Positions 20,995 to 31,477 of a stretch of DNA of 64,000 nucleotides are shown one piece after another. The stretch lies in the NCBI GenBank assembly GCA_023014485.1, contig JAJOZX010007499.1, forward strand, positions 156,618 through 220,617, given 5' to 3'. Position 1 is the stretch's first letter; each line of letters starts with the position of its first letter. Below the pieces are notes generated by a model, which did no database searches, was not told where the DNA came from, and saw only the letters and a program-made list of their open reading frames with translations. Both the position numbers and the translations under genes were made by a program. This DNA comes from Bathynomus jamesi (taxonomy: Eukaryota; Arthropoda; Malacostraca; Isopoda; Cirolanidae).

Positions 20995-22773
20995 TTACTT
21001 ATTGCTTAAAATAAACCTGTGATTAAGGTTGTCTTTATTTTTACAGTTTACGTAAAGTTCTTGAATCACCTTAATGGCACGTTCCGCACATTGGTTGCTC
21101 CTTGGTATAGCTATTGCAGATGGGTCTCTGTTCCAGTGATTTTCCAGAGTATTCAGTGCTTTTCAGTATTGTTGCAAGATATTGGACAATTTATGATAAT
21201 CATCTTTCTTATACATCTGATTGCTGAACCAATAGTCTGCCCAGTCGTAGGAAATAAATCTGCAAATCTTATGCAGAGATTCTCTTCGTGTTGGTAGAAG
21301 TATATAGGTTAGGATTGCTAATATTGCTCTTGAATTCCATCTGGCGTTGCTGATGTTTGGTATTTTTCGAAAATGTACCTTTGGAAATCTGCCATTTTCT
21401 TCAAGAAACCGAAAAACACGTGTTAGATGAAACAGAAACTTCATGTCATCACGCCATCCTGAACTTTCACAAATCTCTTCCTCGCCATTTTCAAAATTTG
21501 CTTTAAGTTCGTCATATTTCTTCATGATGTCTGAAACAAAAGGGTAATCAATGTTTGGTGAGGTTTTATTACCTCCAAGTTCGTCATCCATCACCACACG
21601 AAGTATTCGGTCCAGTACGTGATGCTGGCAGCCAATGAATTGTGGCTTATCAAGCCCCTTTTCTGCAAACAATCTTTGTAGTATGACTATAACTCCATTC
21701 AATTTTCCTGTATTGACACTTGTTGTATCTGCTACCATCATTTTTATGCTGCTCCATAAGTTGTGCTCATCCAGAAGAGCCCGTATTCCATCAGAGATAG
21801 TTTCAGCTTTGCCATTTGCCAAACACAACACACCTAACTTGACTTCTCTGTTTTCATTTTTCAGAACAACCACCTGATATTCCTTAGCATCAATATGTTT
21901 ACCATCAAAATGCAATGACCAATCTTCTAGTTGCAGCGTTTCTTTCATTTCTTCTTTCAGTCGAACTGCTTCTCTGAACGTTGATTTGTAAATACCTGAT
22001 TGAGATGGTGTTGGTATATTGATTCCTTCATTTGACAGCTGTTTGCAGACTTTTGCAGCTTTGCTTGTTGATAATTTTGAAGATATTACTAAATTGGTTG
22101 CAATTGCAGTTTTGCTATAATGTCTACGCATTGGCTTTCTTGCGGAAGATTCACAGTCATCTTCATGGTCACTAGGTTCTGTTTCACTCGTTATTGCATC
22201 ACTATCTAACACATCGATGGACTCGATGGCAGAAGAATTGGACGCCACGCAAGTACTGGAGGTTTTCCTTATTCGTTTTGATGGATGGATAGTTTCTTTG
22301 CCTGCTAGTTTCTCAGTCACATATCCCACTTCACCTTTGTTCTCCTTTTGCAGATCGTAAAACTTTTTGTCCTCACTGCATAGCCATTGTCCATCTAATT
22401 TTGTGATATCAAATAGTTCATCCAGTATTGAATACTTGCCACGCCGTACACATTCATCATATGTCTTCAAGACTTTCTCGATCTTGCTTTGAACAACTTG
22501 ATTAGACACATGTGGGAAATTAAATTTATCCCATAATTGAATGACTTCATTACAAATCACCTTTGCCCGGTCTTTTCTACTTTTTACATTGTTGCCTAGA
22601 AACAGGTATCTTCCAGCAATATGTATTTGGAGAGGCAAGCGGCTTCGTTCGAAAAGAGGTGACATTTCTGATGAGACGTTTCTTCTTTTGTGTGAGTTCT
22701 GAAACTGCACCAGATTCTTCGTCCAAGTTTCTTTGCCCTTTTCGCATTCAATAGCACTACTCTTATGCGACAT
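20995..22773 (-). CDS. hAT-superfamily transposase with one in-frame TGA
   Basis: The frame runs 593 codons from ATG 22773 to TAA 20995-20997, interrupted only by a TGA at 21163-21165 (codon 537). An N-terminal basic region is followed by an acidic Ser-rich linker (about residues 180-215). The catalytic core has 'LHFDGKHIDA' (Asp290), 'MMVADTTSVNTG' (Asp349), 'GCQHHVLDRIL' (the CxxH motif, Cys382-His385) and 'SNARWNSRA' (Trp479). After the TGA the same frame continues with 'IPRSNQCAERAIKVIQEL', giving the last catalytic Glu at about 564. The ends and 8-bp duplication support hAT. The intact 536-codon part would lack that Glu. The TGA may be a nonsense mutation, a read-through codon or an error. 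Related but decayed copies lie at 1667-2590 and 28764-31025. The start codon is the first ATG after the predicted cap site. Confidence 0.9.
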
Positions 22774-22909
22774 TGTAAGATAGATAACCTGAGATAAATA
22801 AATTCACTTGGAACAAGTACTTTCCGTTAATGATAAATTGTACGTGATATGTGTTCTGTTCACCAGCACTGTCTGAGGAGCGAATGCGCGAGACCCTCAT
22901 CCGGCAACA

Positions 22910-22984
22910 CTTATATAGAGGCCAGAGAGGGCGTGGCTTAAGGCAGACACGTGTATTTCTGGAATATTCCGGAATATTCAAGAA
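22910..22984 (-). promoter_or_regulatory. Heat-shock-type promoter of the hAT transposase: HSE plus TATA box
   Basis: On the minus strand, just upstream of the transposase, lies a heat-shock element of six contiguous perfect units in alternating orientation. On the plus strand TTC is at 22957, GAA at 22962, TTC at 22967, GAA at 22972, TTC at 22977 and GAA at 22982, each 5 bp apart. A TATA box (CTATATAAG on the minus strand) lies at 22918-22910, 39 bp downstream of the HSE. The predicted start is near 22885, giving a ~110-nt leader to the ATG at 22773. A CCAAT box lies at 22997-23001. The layout matches animal hsp70-type promoters. It lies inside the transposon's TIRs, so it moves with the element. 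Heat induction is inferred. Confidence 0.85.
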
Positions 22985-23188
22985 AATACTAGGTAACCAA
23001 TCTAGAATGGTGCAATGCAGCTGTCTCGAATATACTAATATACTATATTTGCTTTCGGGGTGACACTTATTTTTAATTCTGAAGAATTAGGCCCTTTTTT
23101 ATTGTTTTCAAGCAAATGTTCATCGATTGATGATACAGGAAACAATATTTATGACAAAAAATTAAAAAGTCATAACCCTAATATACAC

Positions 23189-23194
23189 ACACAC

Positions 23195-23256
<62 letters not shown>

Positions 23257-23269
23257 GTATATATATATA
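23189..23269. repeat. (CA)n/(TA)n microsatellite
   Basis: A CA run at the hAT target duplication is followed by a long TA run up to the LINE start. Confidence 0.9.
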
Positions 23270-23707
23270 GGTGTGTTTTTGCTGGTGTGACGGTTACACG
23301 TGGTTCGATCGAAGTCCGAATAAAAGCGGTATTACAGTAAAAATCCTACAATTAATCAGTTTTAAACGGTGCCGATATTGTAAGTTAATTGATAGTGCAG
23401 AGTGGTATTTATTTTTGAAAAGTAAAAATCGCGGCATATACCAAAAAAAGTAAATGAAAACGAAGCAAATTAATCTATACAGCAGTTTTCTGAGTTTTTC
23501 TTTGTGAAGAGAATTAGCTGCCTATCGAAATTCCTACAAATACTCCCCCATTATCCCCCTCAGCCACAGTCTCGAGCACCAATCAGTGAGACGTATACAG
23601 CGTGCCACATTCCCCATCCCCCGGAGTAACGGACAGTGTTTTCCCTCACTCAGCTTGAGTCAACCCCCACCCAATACTTCCCATAATACCCTTTTCGACT
23701 CAATTTT

Positions 23708-24483
23708 ATGCACCAGCGGCTACCCTCTATCAGTAACATGGAAATGGTAAATAAATTCCTGCATCTCTGTGGTATCTGCAATGATGCAACAGATGAGACA
23801 AAAGCGATGACGTGCGATCTTTTTGACTTCAGATGCCTAGAATGGGAAGATGAAAAAATCTCCCTTATAACGAACGCGAAGAAACTTAATGGGATAAAAT
23901 TTTTCTGCGAAAACTGCATGACCGAAATAAACGCTTTTACAGTATTTAAAGCAGAAAGAGAGTACGAGAAGAAAATGAAAGAGGAAAGTGGAAATAAAGA
24001 ACAGAGGAAAACAGAAGAAACGAAGAAAGGAGAAGTAGAAAAAAATCAAATACCGTCACACAACGAGGCCGAAACCTTGCAGCGAAAGAGAGTATAAAGA
24101 CAACAGATAGTATAAGGGCAACGAAGGACATTCACACAAATAGCACAAATAGGAAAAGACAAAAGGACAATCAAGAAAACTGAGTGAAACTGTCCCCCAA
24201 TAAGGAGCAAAAAATAAAGGCCACGAGTTAATATGGGGAAGGAATTACATGCAGATATTATATAAAAGATAATTGCAGATTTAAAAGAGGACAATGTAAA
24301 TATGAACATCCCCCAATATGCAATTTCTTCTATAATAATGGTCATTGTAAATTTGGATACAGATGCAAATTCTACCACCTGGACATCTGTAGGACTTGCG
24401 CAAAATATGGAACCCACAAATAAGGAAAAAAATGCTACTATCAACATCTCCCAACGGAACCAAAGAACAAAGGACAACGTTTA
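23708..24483 (+). pseudogene. LINE ORF1 with PHD-like and CCCH zinc fingers
   Basis: The first frame (23708-24097) has a Cys-rich head, 'LCGICNDAT', 'MTCDLFDFRCLEW' and 'FFCENCMTEI', spaced like a PHD/RING-type zinc fold, then a charged Lys/Glu-rich linker. After a frame change, codons from 24250 give two CCCH fingers: 'CRFKRGQCKYEH' and 'CNFFYNNGHCKFGYRCKFYH', the latter with the canonical C-x8-C-x5-C-x3-H spacing. A third finger ('CRTCAKYGTHK', stop, 'KKCYYQH') is interrupted by a TAA. CCCH fingers usually bind RNA, which suits an ORF1 nucleic-acid chaperone. The role is inferred. Confidence 0.65.
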
Positions 24484-24749
24484 AATGACAATAGGAGTAA
24501 CAATAGGAACACAATAAGCGAACAAAAATTTTTTTTCAACATTACAGACACGATATGGCTGCTAAATATCATCCAACGCAAGCAGTTGACACAGCTGGAA
24601 ATCCTCGAGCCAAACCGCTTCCGGGCAAGAAGCTACCAGAACAGGTAGGCGGAAACGGATCTCTCTCGGAAGATCATAGGCAACGAAACAAGCGAAACCG
24701 AAGAAAAACAAACTTAAAATGCACAAGGGGCAACGAAAAAAACAAACAT

Positions 24750-25226
24750 AAATATTGTCCTCCTTAATATTCAAGGAATAAGACCAAACCAATCACTCTA
24801 CAAAGTTTCGTACCTGAAAGGATTTATGGACGAAACAAGGGCGGACATCGCATTCCTCACAGAAACTCATCTTAAGGATTGCCAAGGAAATTGTGAAAAC
24901 TGCGAACATTGTATGGATAAGAAAGAGGTAAGTATAGAGGGCTTCAACTTACTAAGATCGGATAGAACAACGATACGTAAAGGTGGCTGTCCTATATATG
25001 TACATGAACGTCATATATGTACATGAAGGTCATATTTTCCTAGCAGTGAAAATAGAAAACCTTAACGTGATACTAACAGTCATCTATAGACCTCCAAACA
25101 CCCCAACCGAAAAATTCTCGGAGGCCATTGATGACATCAGAAAGCTAATAAAGGCCATAAACCCTCCATCTTAACTTCCCACTTATAAAATACAAAAAGG
25201 TGGATAGGAATATGTATATATATATA

Positions 25227-25268
<42 letters not shown>

Positions 25269-27735
25269 CAGGACAAGGGGGGCACAAGAGAAGACCAGGA
25301 ACAAGCAAAATAGTTGATGGTTCTCACAAATGAGTTTACGCTGACACAGGAGATAACAGAAAATGCCAGAAAAAATAACTGCCTAGATGTGGCATTCAGA
25401 AATAACACGAACTTGATTGTTCATATAAAAAGAACCCCAACCATTATTTCAGACCACAACTTAATCGAGATATCAACAAATATGACGACAACATTAAAAG
25501 ACAATACACATTGAGGAAAGAAGCAAATTTGGGGCCTTTAACTTAAACTCCAAGACTATAAGTTGGGAAGCAATCAGATCGCACATGGCCCAAATAGAGT
25601 GGAGAACAGTTTTATAGAATAAAACACTGAAAAAATGCTAACAACCTTGGAAGAAAAAAAGCTTAGAAGTTTAGAAAAATATGCTCGAAATCACAGCCAG
25701 AAGGAAAGAGGAGCTGGTTAGAGAGGCAAAAGAGAAGAATATTCCACAAAAGAAAGAGAGTGGAGGCGAAGTTAGCCAACTGCGGAGATAATGACAGGAA
25801 AGTAATACAAGAAAAATTGGAGGGTATCGACAGGGAAATACAAGCCCTGATTAAGGACCATACAGAGAGGGAAGAGGAAAAGGCGGTAGAAGCAATAAAG
25901 GAAAATCCAAAATACGTCTATAGCTATGCGAAAAGGAAAACTAAAACGCGCGTCGCTATTGGGCCCTTAAGAAAGAGAAATAATGAACTAACCGACGATC
26001 CCAGCCCAGTTTGAGTCAGTTTTTAGTACCCCAAAAAGTGACAAAGCGATACCTGACATAAATGCATTGTTTGAAGAGAAATTGCAAGGAGAGTGTATAA
26101 CACACTTTGATTTTACCCCAGAAGATGTAATGAGAGCTATAGGAAAAATGAAACCACATTCAGCTGCAGGTCCGGACAATTGGAACGCATTATTGTTTAA
26201 AAACTAAAAATGAAATAGCTACACCTTTATACTGGATATGGAGAAGATCCCTAGACACGGGAAATACCGAGCATCTTAAAAAGAGCAAACATTGTCCCTA
26301 TATATAAAGGAGGGGACAGATCTCAAGCAAAGAACTATAGACCAGTGTCATTGACGTCCCACCTCACCAAAGTATTTGAAAGAATTTACGATTTCTTGGG
26401 GACTAGAAAGATTCAACGAAAATCAGCACGGATTCCGATCAAGAAGATCATGCCTATCACAACTAATAGAACACGACAACAATATCTTAGATGCACTGGA
26501 AGGCAATGACAACTACGATGTCATATACACAGATTTTGCTGAAGCTTTCGACAAATGTGATCATGGTATAATAGCATATAAAATGAAATATATAGGAAGA
26601 ACAGGCAAAGTGGGAAAATGGATCTACAACTTCCTCAGAGAACTTCTACAGGTCGTCATAATTCAAGGTATATCGTCATCAGAATCGGAAATATGCAGCT
26701 CAGTACCACAAGAGACAGTACTGGTCACACTCCTGTTCATTATCATGCTAACAGACATAGACAGCGGAGTAAACAACAACAGTATAGTAACATCCTTTGC
26801 AGACGATACAAAGATCAGCAGAAAAATCAGCGATGTAAATTCAGTGGAGGCCTTACAGAGGGACACGAACAAAATATACAAATGGTCAGAAAACAACATG
26901 ACATTTAACACCGAGAAATTTCAACTCTTGAAATATGGTACAAAAGAGGAACTGAAACAGACTGCATATTTTGCTCCAGATAGAGAGGAAATTTAGAGAA
27001 GCATGAAAACGCTCGATCTGCGGGTAATAATGACCGATGATGCGAAATTCGATTCGAAACACAAAATCAGATAGCGATAAGTAAAGCAAAAAGTGTCGTG
27101 GGAGAGCTACTAAGAATTTTATTTATTTTTTATTTTATTTAATTGGTTCAATTAAATTTAAAGTTCAGAAGAAGAGATTGGACAGTAATGATTCCCCTGC
27201 TAAAACACTGATTATACCAAAACTTGAATACTGCTCAGTTTTGACTAATAAAGTAGAAGAAACGCAGAGACATTTCACAGCGAAGATTGATGGTTGCAAA
27301 GAACTCAACTACTGGGAAAGACTACATAAACTAAATCTGTACTCCCTGGAAAGAAGAAGAGAGAGGTACACCATAATCTACATATGGAAAATGATCGAAA
27401 AATTGGTGCCAAACCTAAAACTAAACCCAATTACCATTCAAACAACACTGGAAAACAGGAAAGGCAGAATATGTAGTGCTCCCAAATTAAAGATCCTACA
27501 AAGGACCTCCTCAGCACTAAAGGAAAATAGCTTGGTTGTGAGGGGGCCAAGACTTTTTAACCAGCTTTCAAAGGACCTCAGGAACGTTACAGGGGCCAAA
27601 GTAGAAGTCTTCAAGCGAAGACTAGATGCCTTGGTACCAGATGAGCCGGGTGTACCTGGCTATGTGCGGTGGAGAGCGAAGAAAGCAACTCGCCACTCCA
27701 CCAAGCCAAACCTAGAGGCGGGGCCACCAGCTTGA
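24750..27735 (+). pseudogene. LINE ORF2 (APE endonuclease and reverse transcriptase), many lesions
   Basis: The endonuclease begins 'IVLLNIQGIRPNQ' and 'ADIAFLTETHLKD' (catalytic Glu in the TETH block), then 'LTVIYRPPNTPTEKF' and 'TIISDHNLIEI' (SDH motif). The reverse transcriptase has 'KPHSAAGPDNWNAL', 'QHGFRSRRSCLSQL', 'DVIYTDFAEAFDKCDHG' (motif A), 'SSVPQETVLVTLLFI' (a damaged motif B) and 'TSFADDTKISRKI' (motif C, catalytic pair intact). The C-terminal part has 'IPKLEYCSVL' and 'ERLHKLNLYSLERRRERY'. At least six frame breaks or stops lie between these blocks. It is inactive. Confidence 0.8.
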
Positions 27736-27791
27736 CCGTCGTGTGAAGAGAGACAAAAGCATGGAACAGCAACGAGGTTAATTAACGAGGT

Positions 27792-28232
27792 ATATATACA
27801 GGGTGGGTAAAAAAAAGTGACCCCTTAGAGTTAAAGTGCCATATTAAAAAAAGTAAAGGGACTACAGCTCCCAAACTTCATACATGCTTACCTTAGCATA
27901 TTGTTCGTCTTAATTGAGAGGTTGCACGATGTGCTCCCCTTCCTGCTCAACGCAGGCCTCCAAACGTGGACGCCACTGATCAATACACCTGTTTACATAT
28001 CGTTGAGACACCTCCAGCCGAGTAGAATTCTTTCGTGTAGTTCATCTATGTCTCTTATATTGGTAGCAGGGATGTAAACTTTGGACTTCATGGCTTTCCA
28101 AACACCATAATCTAGTGGTGAAAGATTGGGGCTACTAGCCGGCCACATATTGGGTTCGAGAAAATCCGATGTTTCGTTCTCAAGGAATGTGACAGTTTGG
28201 CGTGCTCTGTGAACAGGGGCTCCATCTTGTTA
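27792..28232 (-). pseudogene. Mariner-like transposon 3' end with transposase fragment
   Basis: The right-hand TIR 'ACAGGGTGGGTAAAAAAAAG' lies next to a TA tract. On the minus strand the DDE end reads 'RQTVTFLENE', 'MWPASSPNLSPLDYGVWKAM' (third Asp) and 'RDIDELHERI', with frame breaks. The 5' half is missing: the sequence switches to LINE at about 28233. Confidence 0.75.
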
Positions 28233-28750
28233 TTAATTGTGAGCGAAGCTTATCCGCTATTGAAGTAAAATGTGCATTTAAAGAGTTTGCAATAGCAGTA
28301 TCATCAGTAATTTCTTTATTTTCAACATTTAATTTCTCGATTGAATTTTTCTTAATTTGTTTTCCAAGAATAATGTTTATGGTTATCCAAGTGTTTTTCA
28401 TGTCTCCTTTATGTTTGGAAAATTGATTGTTATAATAGTTATATTTTGCAATTTTGATTATTTTAGTTAATTTGTTTCTGTATTGAGTACATTGTATTTT
28501 AGGAATTTTGCTCTGTAATTGCAATTTGAATAATCTATCTCTGTTCTTTATTGAAATGATAATTCCTGGAGTGATCCATGGATTTGCGACACTTTTGGGC
28601 GAAACTGTTTTTCTTCTTAAAGGAAAGCAAATATTAAAAATGTGGAATAAGGTGTCATAGAAGAACTGAAACATATGATCTGGGTCATTTAAAGATTCGT
28701 CAGAGTCAAGTCGAGTATTTTCTACAGCCCCAAACAGCAGAAAACAGTTA
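28233..28750 (-). pseudogene. LINE ORF2 linker fragment (between endonuclease and reverse transcriptase)
   Basis: The minus-strand frame contains 'WITPGIIISIKNRDRLFKLQ', 'YRNKLTKIIKIAKYNYY', 'TWITINIILGKQIKKNS' and 'DDTAIANSLNAHFTSIADKL'. This is the typical linker preceding the RT of Jockey/CR1-like LINEs. It belongs to a different element from the one at 23.3 kb. Neither the endonuclease nor the RT is present. Confidence 0.75.
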
Positions 28751-28763
28751 TGCACTTGAAAAA

Positions 28764-31025
28764 CTATGACATTAGAGCCGCCTTTGATGGAGTGGGGAGC
28801 TTCTTTCGGTGGTTTGCCACCAGTCGAAGAAGGAACTGTTTCTGCTCTTCGTCCTTCGTCAGCGTGTTGTTGTATTTTTGGATCAGGCTGATACCCCGTT
28901 CCGCTGTGTCGTTTACTACTTCCATCCGAGAGGACCGATCCCGAAGTTCGTTGAAAAAAGGATCGTCCGTCCACTGTCCGGGGGGTTTCTTCAGAAAGGA
29001 TTGAGATTTCGCTTTTCCTCCTTCCATCAAAACATCAAAGAAGGAACTGGCCCTTTTAGTCACAAGGTCCTCCAACTTCATGTCTTCCACTTCATCCTTG
29101 ATCTCTAGACGTCGAGGAGGGCCGGGTAACCGCGGACGCTGTAGGTTCCGGAGCATCCTTTCCTTTGTCGCCGTGGTCACTCGTTCGTCGAAAAAGGCTA
29201 GGGCAACCAGGTGCTCGGAGAGAAACCAAAGATGCCTGGAAAAGGCCGCGGACGCTTTACTGGCCACAGTCTGATTTGGGTAAGTCTTGAGCAGAGACAG
29301 AAGTTCGATGTCGTTGCAGAGGGCTCGAATTCCAAGGGACGCTTCGTTCCATTGTCTGATGTAAACGAGACTCACAAACAGAGCGAAGTCGGTTATGTTC
29401 CTGGCTTCTCGTGGTGTCAGCTTGAATTGATCTTGGAAAAGGAATATCTTCAAAACATAAATTCCTTTCCCCATCCAACGAGCGTGGTGTGTTGGGCCGG
29501 GAGCTCGAAATGACTCGTTCCCACTTCCTCCGCCAAGGAACAAGAGAAATAAGCGCAAGAATTCTTGATAATCGTCCCTTGGTCGCTGCGCTTCTAGTGC
29601 ATGTGGCAAATAATCCAGCATCTCTTTCCGCAATCTGCTCAATACCGGATCCTGGAAGAGTTCGTCGGTTGCTGTAACACACGCATCTTGATTTATCGAT
29701 GGCCATTGTTTCTGAAATCGCTTGAAGAGTCCGGATTCTGGACCTCCAGATGGACCGAAGATACAGGAGAAGACGTCGGACAGCATGATTTCAATGACAT
29801 GGTGACGGCAAGCAATCCAGACCAGTTCGGTTCCTAGAGCTTCTTCGATTCTCATGCAAGCTCCTTTGTTAAGCCATGTGTTGCTGGCTGTCGTATCAAA
29901 TACGAGTCCTTTGATTTGAGACCCGAGATTCCATTTCTCAATTGCTTCAACACAAGCATTCGCCTGAGACTCCCCAGTACCTTTGTCCATCTACGGAATT
30001 CCCAAAAGCTTCTCGTGGCCGTTTCCAGTGACAAGGACAGCAATTCTATGAACGCTTGCCTTGGATCCGTCGATATGTGGTAATAGCTTGCCATCCCAGT
30101 GTAAAAGAAGAGGTCCCTCCAAAGAAGATTCCTGGTCTTCTGCTGCTGCCGTTTCTTGTCTTCCTTGTCTTCTAGACCGCCTGATTGAACTTCGGGAGAG
30201 TGTGAGCTCTGAAAGATTATGTCCAAGCGCCTCAGCAACGGCTCCAGCCACAAACACAGCTCCGCGATCTGGAAGATTGACGCGATCCAAGGCGCCGACG
30301 ACTTCGGGCGAGTTGAAGATATTCTTAAGTCTCTTTGGCGTTGGGGAAGCAGCAGCTGCTGCAGATGTTGACGCATAAGGTCTATATTCGTCTTCGCTTT
30401 CAGATTCCCGAGAAGATGATGTGGAAGAAAAAAACAACAAATAAAAAAGTTTTCTGCTGTTGCCCCTTCCTGGATTTGGTTTCCCTTCCTTCGTATCTCG
30501 CTTTTGCCATCCTTTCTTTTTCTTCTCGTTGTCTCTTTCTGCTTTCTTTTGCAGGCGTCTTTTGGTCAGCCCTACTCATGCTACAGGAAAAGACGTCTTC
30601 TCTTTGCTTCTGAAGGAATTCCCGGTCTTCCTCGTTCTTGATTACCGACATTGCATCTTTGTGGATATATCAAACAGCATTTCCAGATCACCTTTGAACA
30701 CTTCCTCGTTCATTCTGTCACTTTCTCGTTGTCGAGTTCGTTGCTTCTTGAGGGCTAGATACTTCTCGTACAGCTTTGACAGTTTCCGGACACACGAATT
30801 TATCCGTTGGGAAGGAATTCTGGCGCGCTGCCATACAGCGACAACTGTTTCACAGGCCAACTTGTAACTCGTGGGCAGGGTTCTTCCTTCGTCCAGATGG
30901 TTGTACTGGGCCAGTCGGAGCACGTCCAGTATACGGGTTAGTCTTGCTGTCGATAACTGAGAGTTCGGCCTCCCAAGGAGCCAGTTTTTAGGCGCAGATC
31001 TCCTACTAGACGACGTCATAATCAC
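28764..31025 (-). pseudogene. hAT-like transposase pseudogene (near full length)
   Basis: The gene runs from ATG 31025 to the stop at 28764, nearly all in one frame. The N-terminal region ends in 'LFDISTKMQCR' before a stop. The text continues one frame over as 'VIKNEEDREFLQKQRED' to about 30440, then returns to the first frame ('SESEDEYRPYAS'), so two compensating frameshifts are present. A TAG near 29991 interrupts 'HEKLLGIP' / 'MDKGTGES'. Catalytic blocks are 'LLLHWDGKLLPH' (Asp), 'GLVFDTTASNTW' (Asp), 'IACRHHVIEIML' (CxHH), 'HHARWMGKGIYVLK' (RW) and 'NDTAERGISLIQKYN' (Glu). It is homologous block by block to the 20995-22773 transposase. At least three lesions make it inactive. Confidence 0.85.
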
Positions 31026-31190
31026 TTCTATAAAGAAAAAAAGAAATGTTTAGTATGGGGCAACCCCTAAATATCCACCAATCAAGCTCAAATTCCACAC
31101 ACAAGTAAGTCGACCCTAGCGGACAAAAACAAGGCGTGTGGAGAAACGATTCGACCAACATAGTTTTTTACTATAATATTTTGGACCACC

Positions 31191-31191
<1 letters not shown>
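31026..31191 (-). mobile_element. 5' leader and terminus of the hAT pseudogene element
   Basis: Bases 31026-31191 lead to an end reading TAGGGTGGTCC on the minus strand, next to a TA tract. That fits the hAT end rule and resembles the ends of the 20718-23180 element. I see no matching end on the left, where LINE sequence abuts the gene. Confidence 0.6.
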
Positions 31192-31234
<43 letters not shown>

Positions 31235-31446
31235 TGGAAGAGTAATTTTTTTTACCGTTCTACAGAGCAGTAACGGCGGTACTGTTATTTCAACCTATAG
31301 ACAACCAGGATCTATTCGCGTCACAAGAGGTTGATCTTACTTGTAAAACTTTGTCAACGATTGCATCGGCTAGCGCACATTGCTTTACACACACATTGTA
31401 AATCATAAATTATATGTTCGTGTTACAACTCCACGCAGAAATTTCC

Positions 31447-31477
<31 letters not shown>

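Larger units (their letters stand above)
20718..23180 (-). mobile_element. Complete hAT transposon (2463 bp) with TIRs and 8-bp target duplication
   Basis: The ends TAGGGTTATGAC and GTCATAACCCTA fit the hAT end rule. Similarity continues inward for ~60 bp, sharing 'cctgtatcat' and 'atcgatgaac'. The direct repeats ATATACAC at 20710-20717 and 23181-23188 are exact. It inserted into the TA tract right of the LTR element. Inside are one nearly intact transposase gene (20995-22773, minus) and its own promoter with a heat-shock element. Of all elements in the window, this one is structurally closest to autonomous. Confidence 0.93.
23270..27780 (+). mobile_element. Decayed non-LTR retrotransposon (LINE) with zinc-finger ORF1 and APE/RT ORF2
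   Basis: A 4.5-kb element starts next to a TA tract and has a ~430-bp 5' leader. ORF1 remnants (23708-24483) are followed by ORF2 (about 24750-27735) with an apurinic endonuclease domain, reverse transcriptase and a C-terminal region. A TA/AATATA insertion at 25210-25264 breaks the endonuclease region. Many stops and shifts are present. Domain order and the FADDTK motif place it in the large Jockey/CR1-like group, but I cannot fix the clade. Confidence 0.8.

Noticed and set aside
28764..31025. Interpreting the TAG and the frame changes as introns
   Set aside because: No GT-AG pairs restore the frame, and the related copy at 20995-22773 is intronless.
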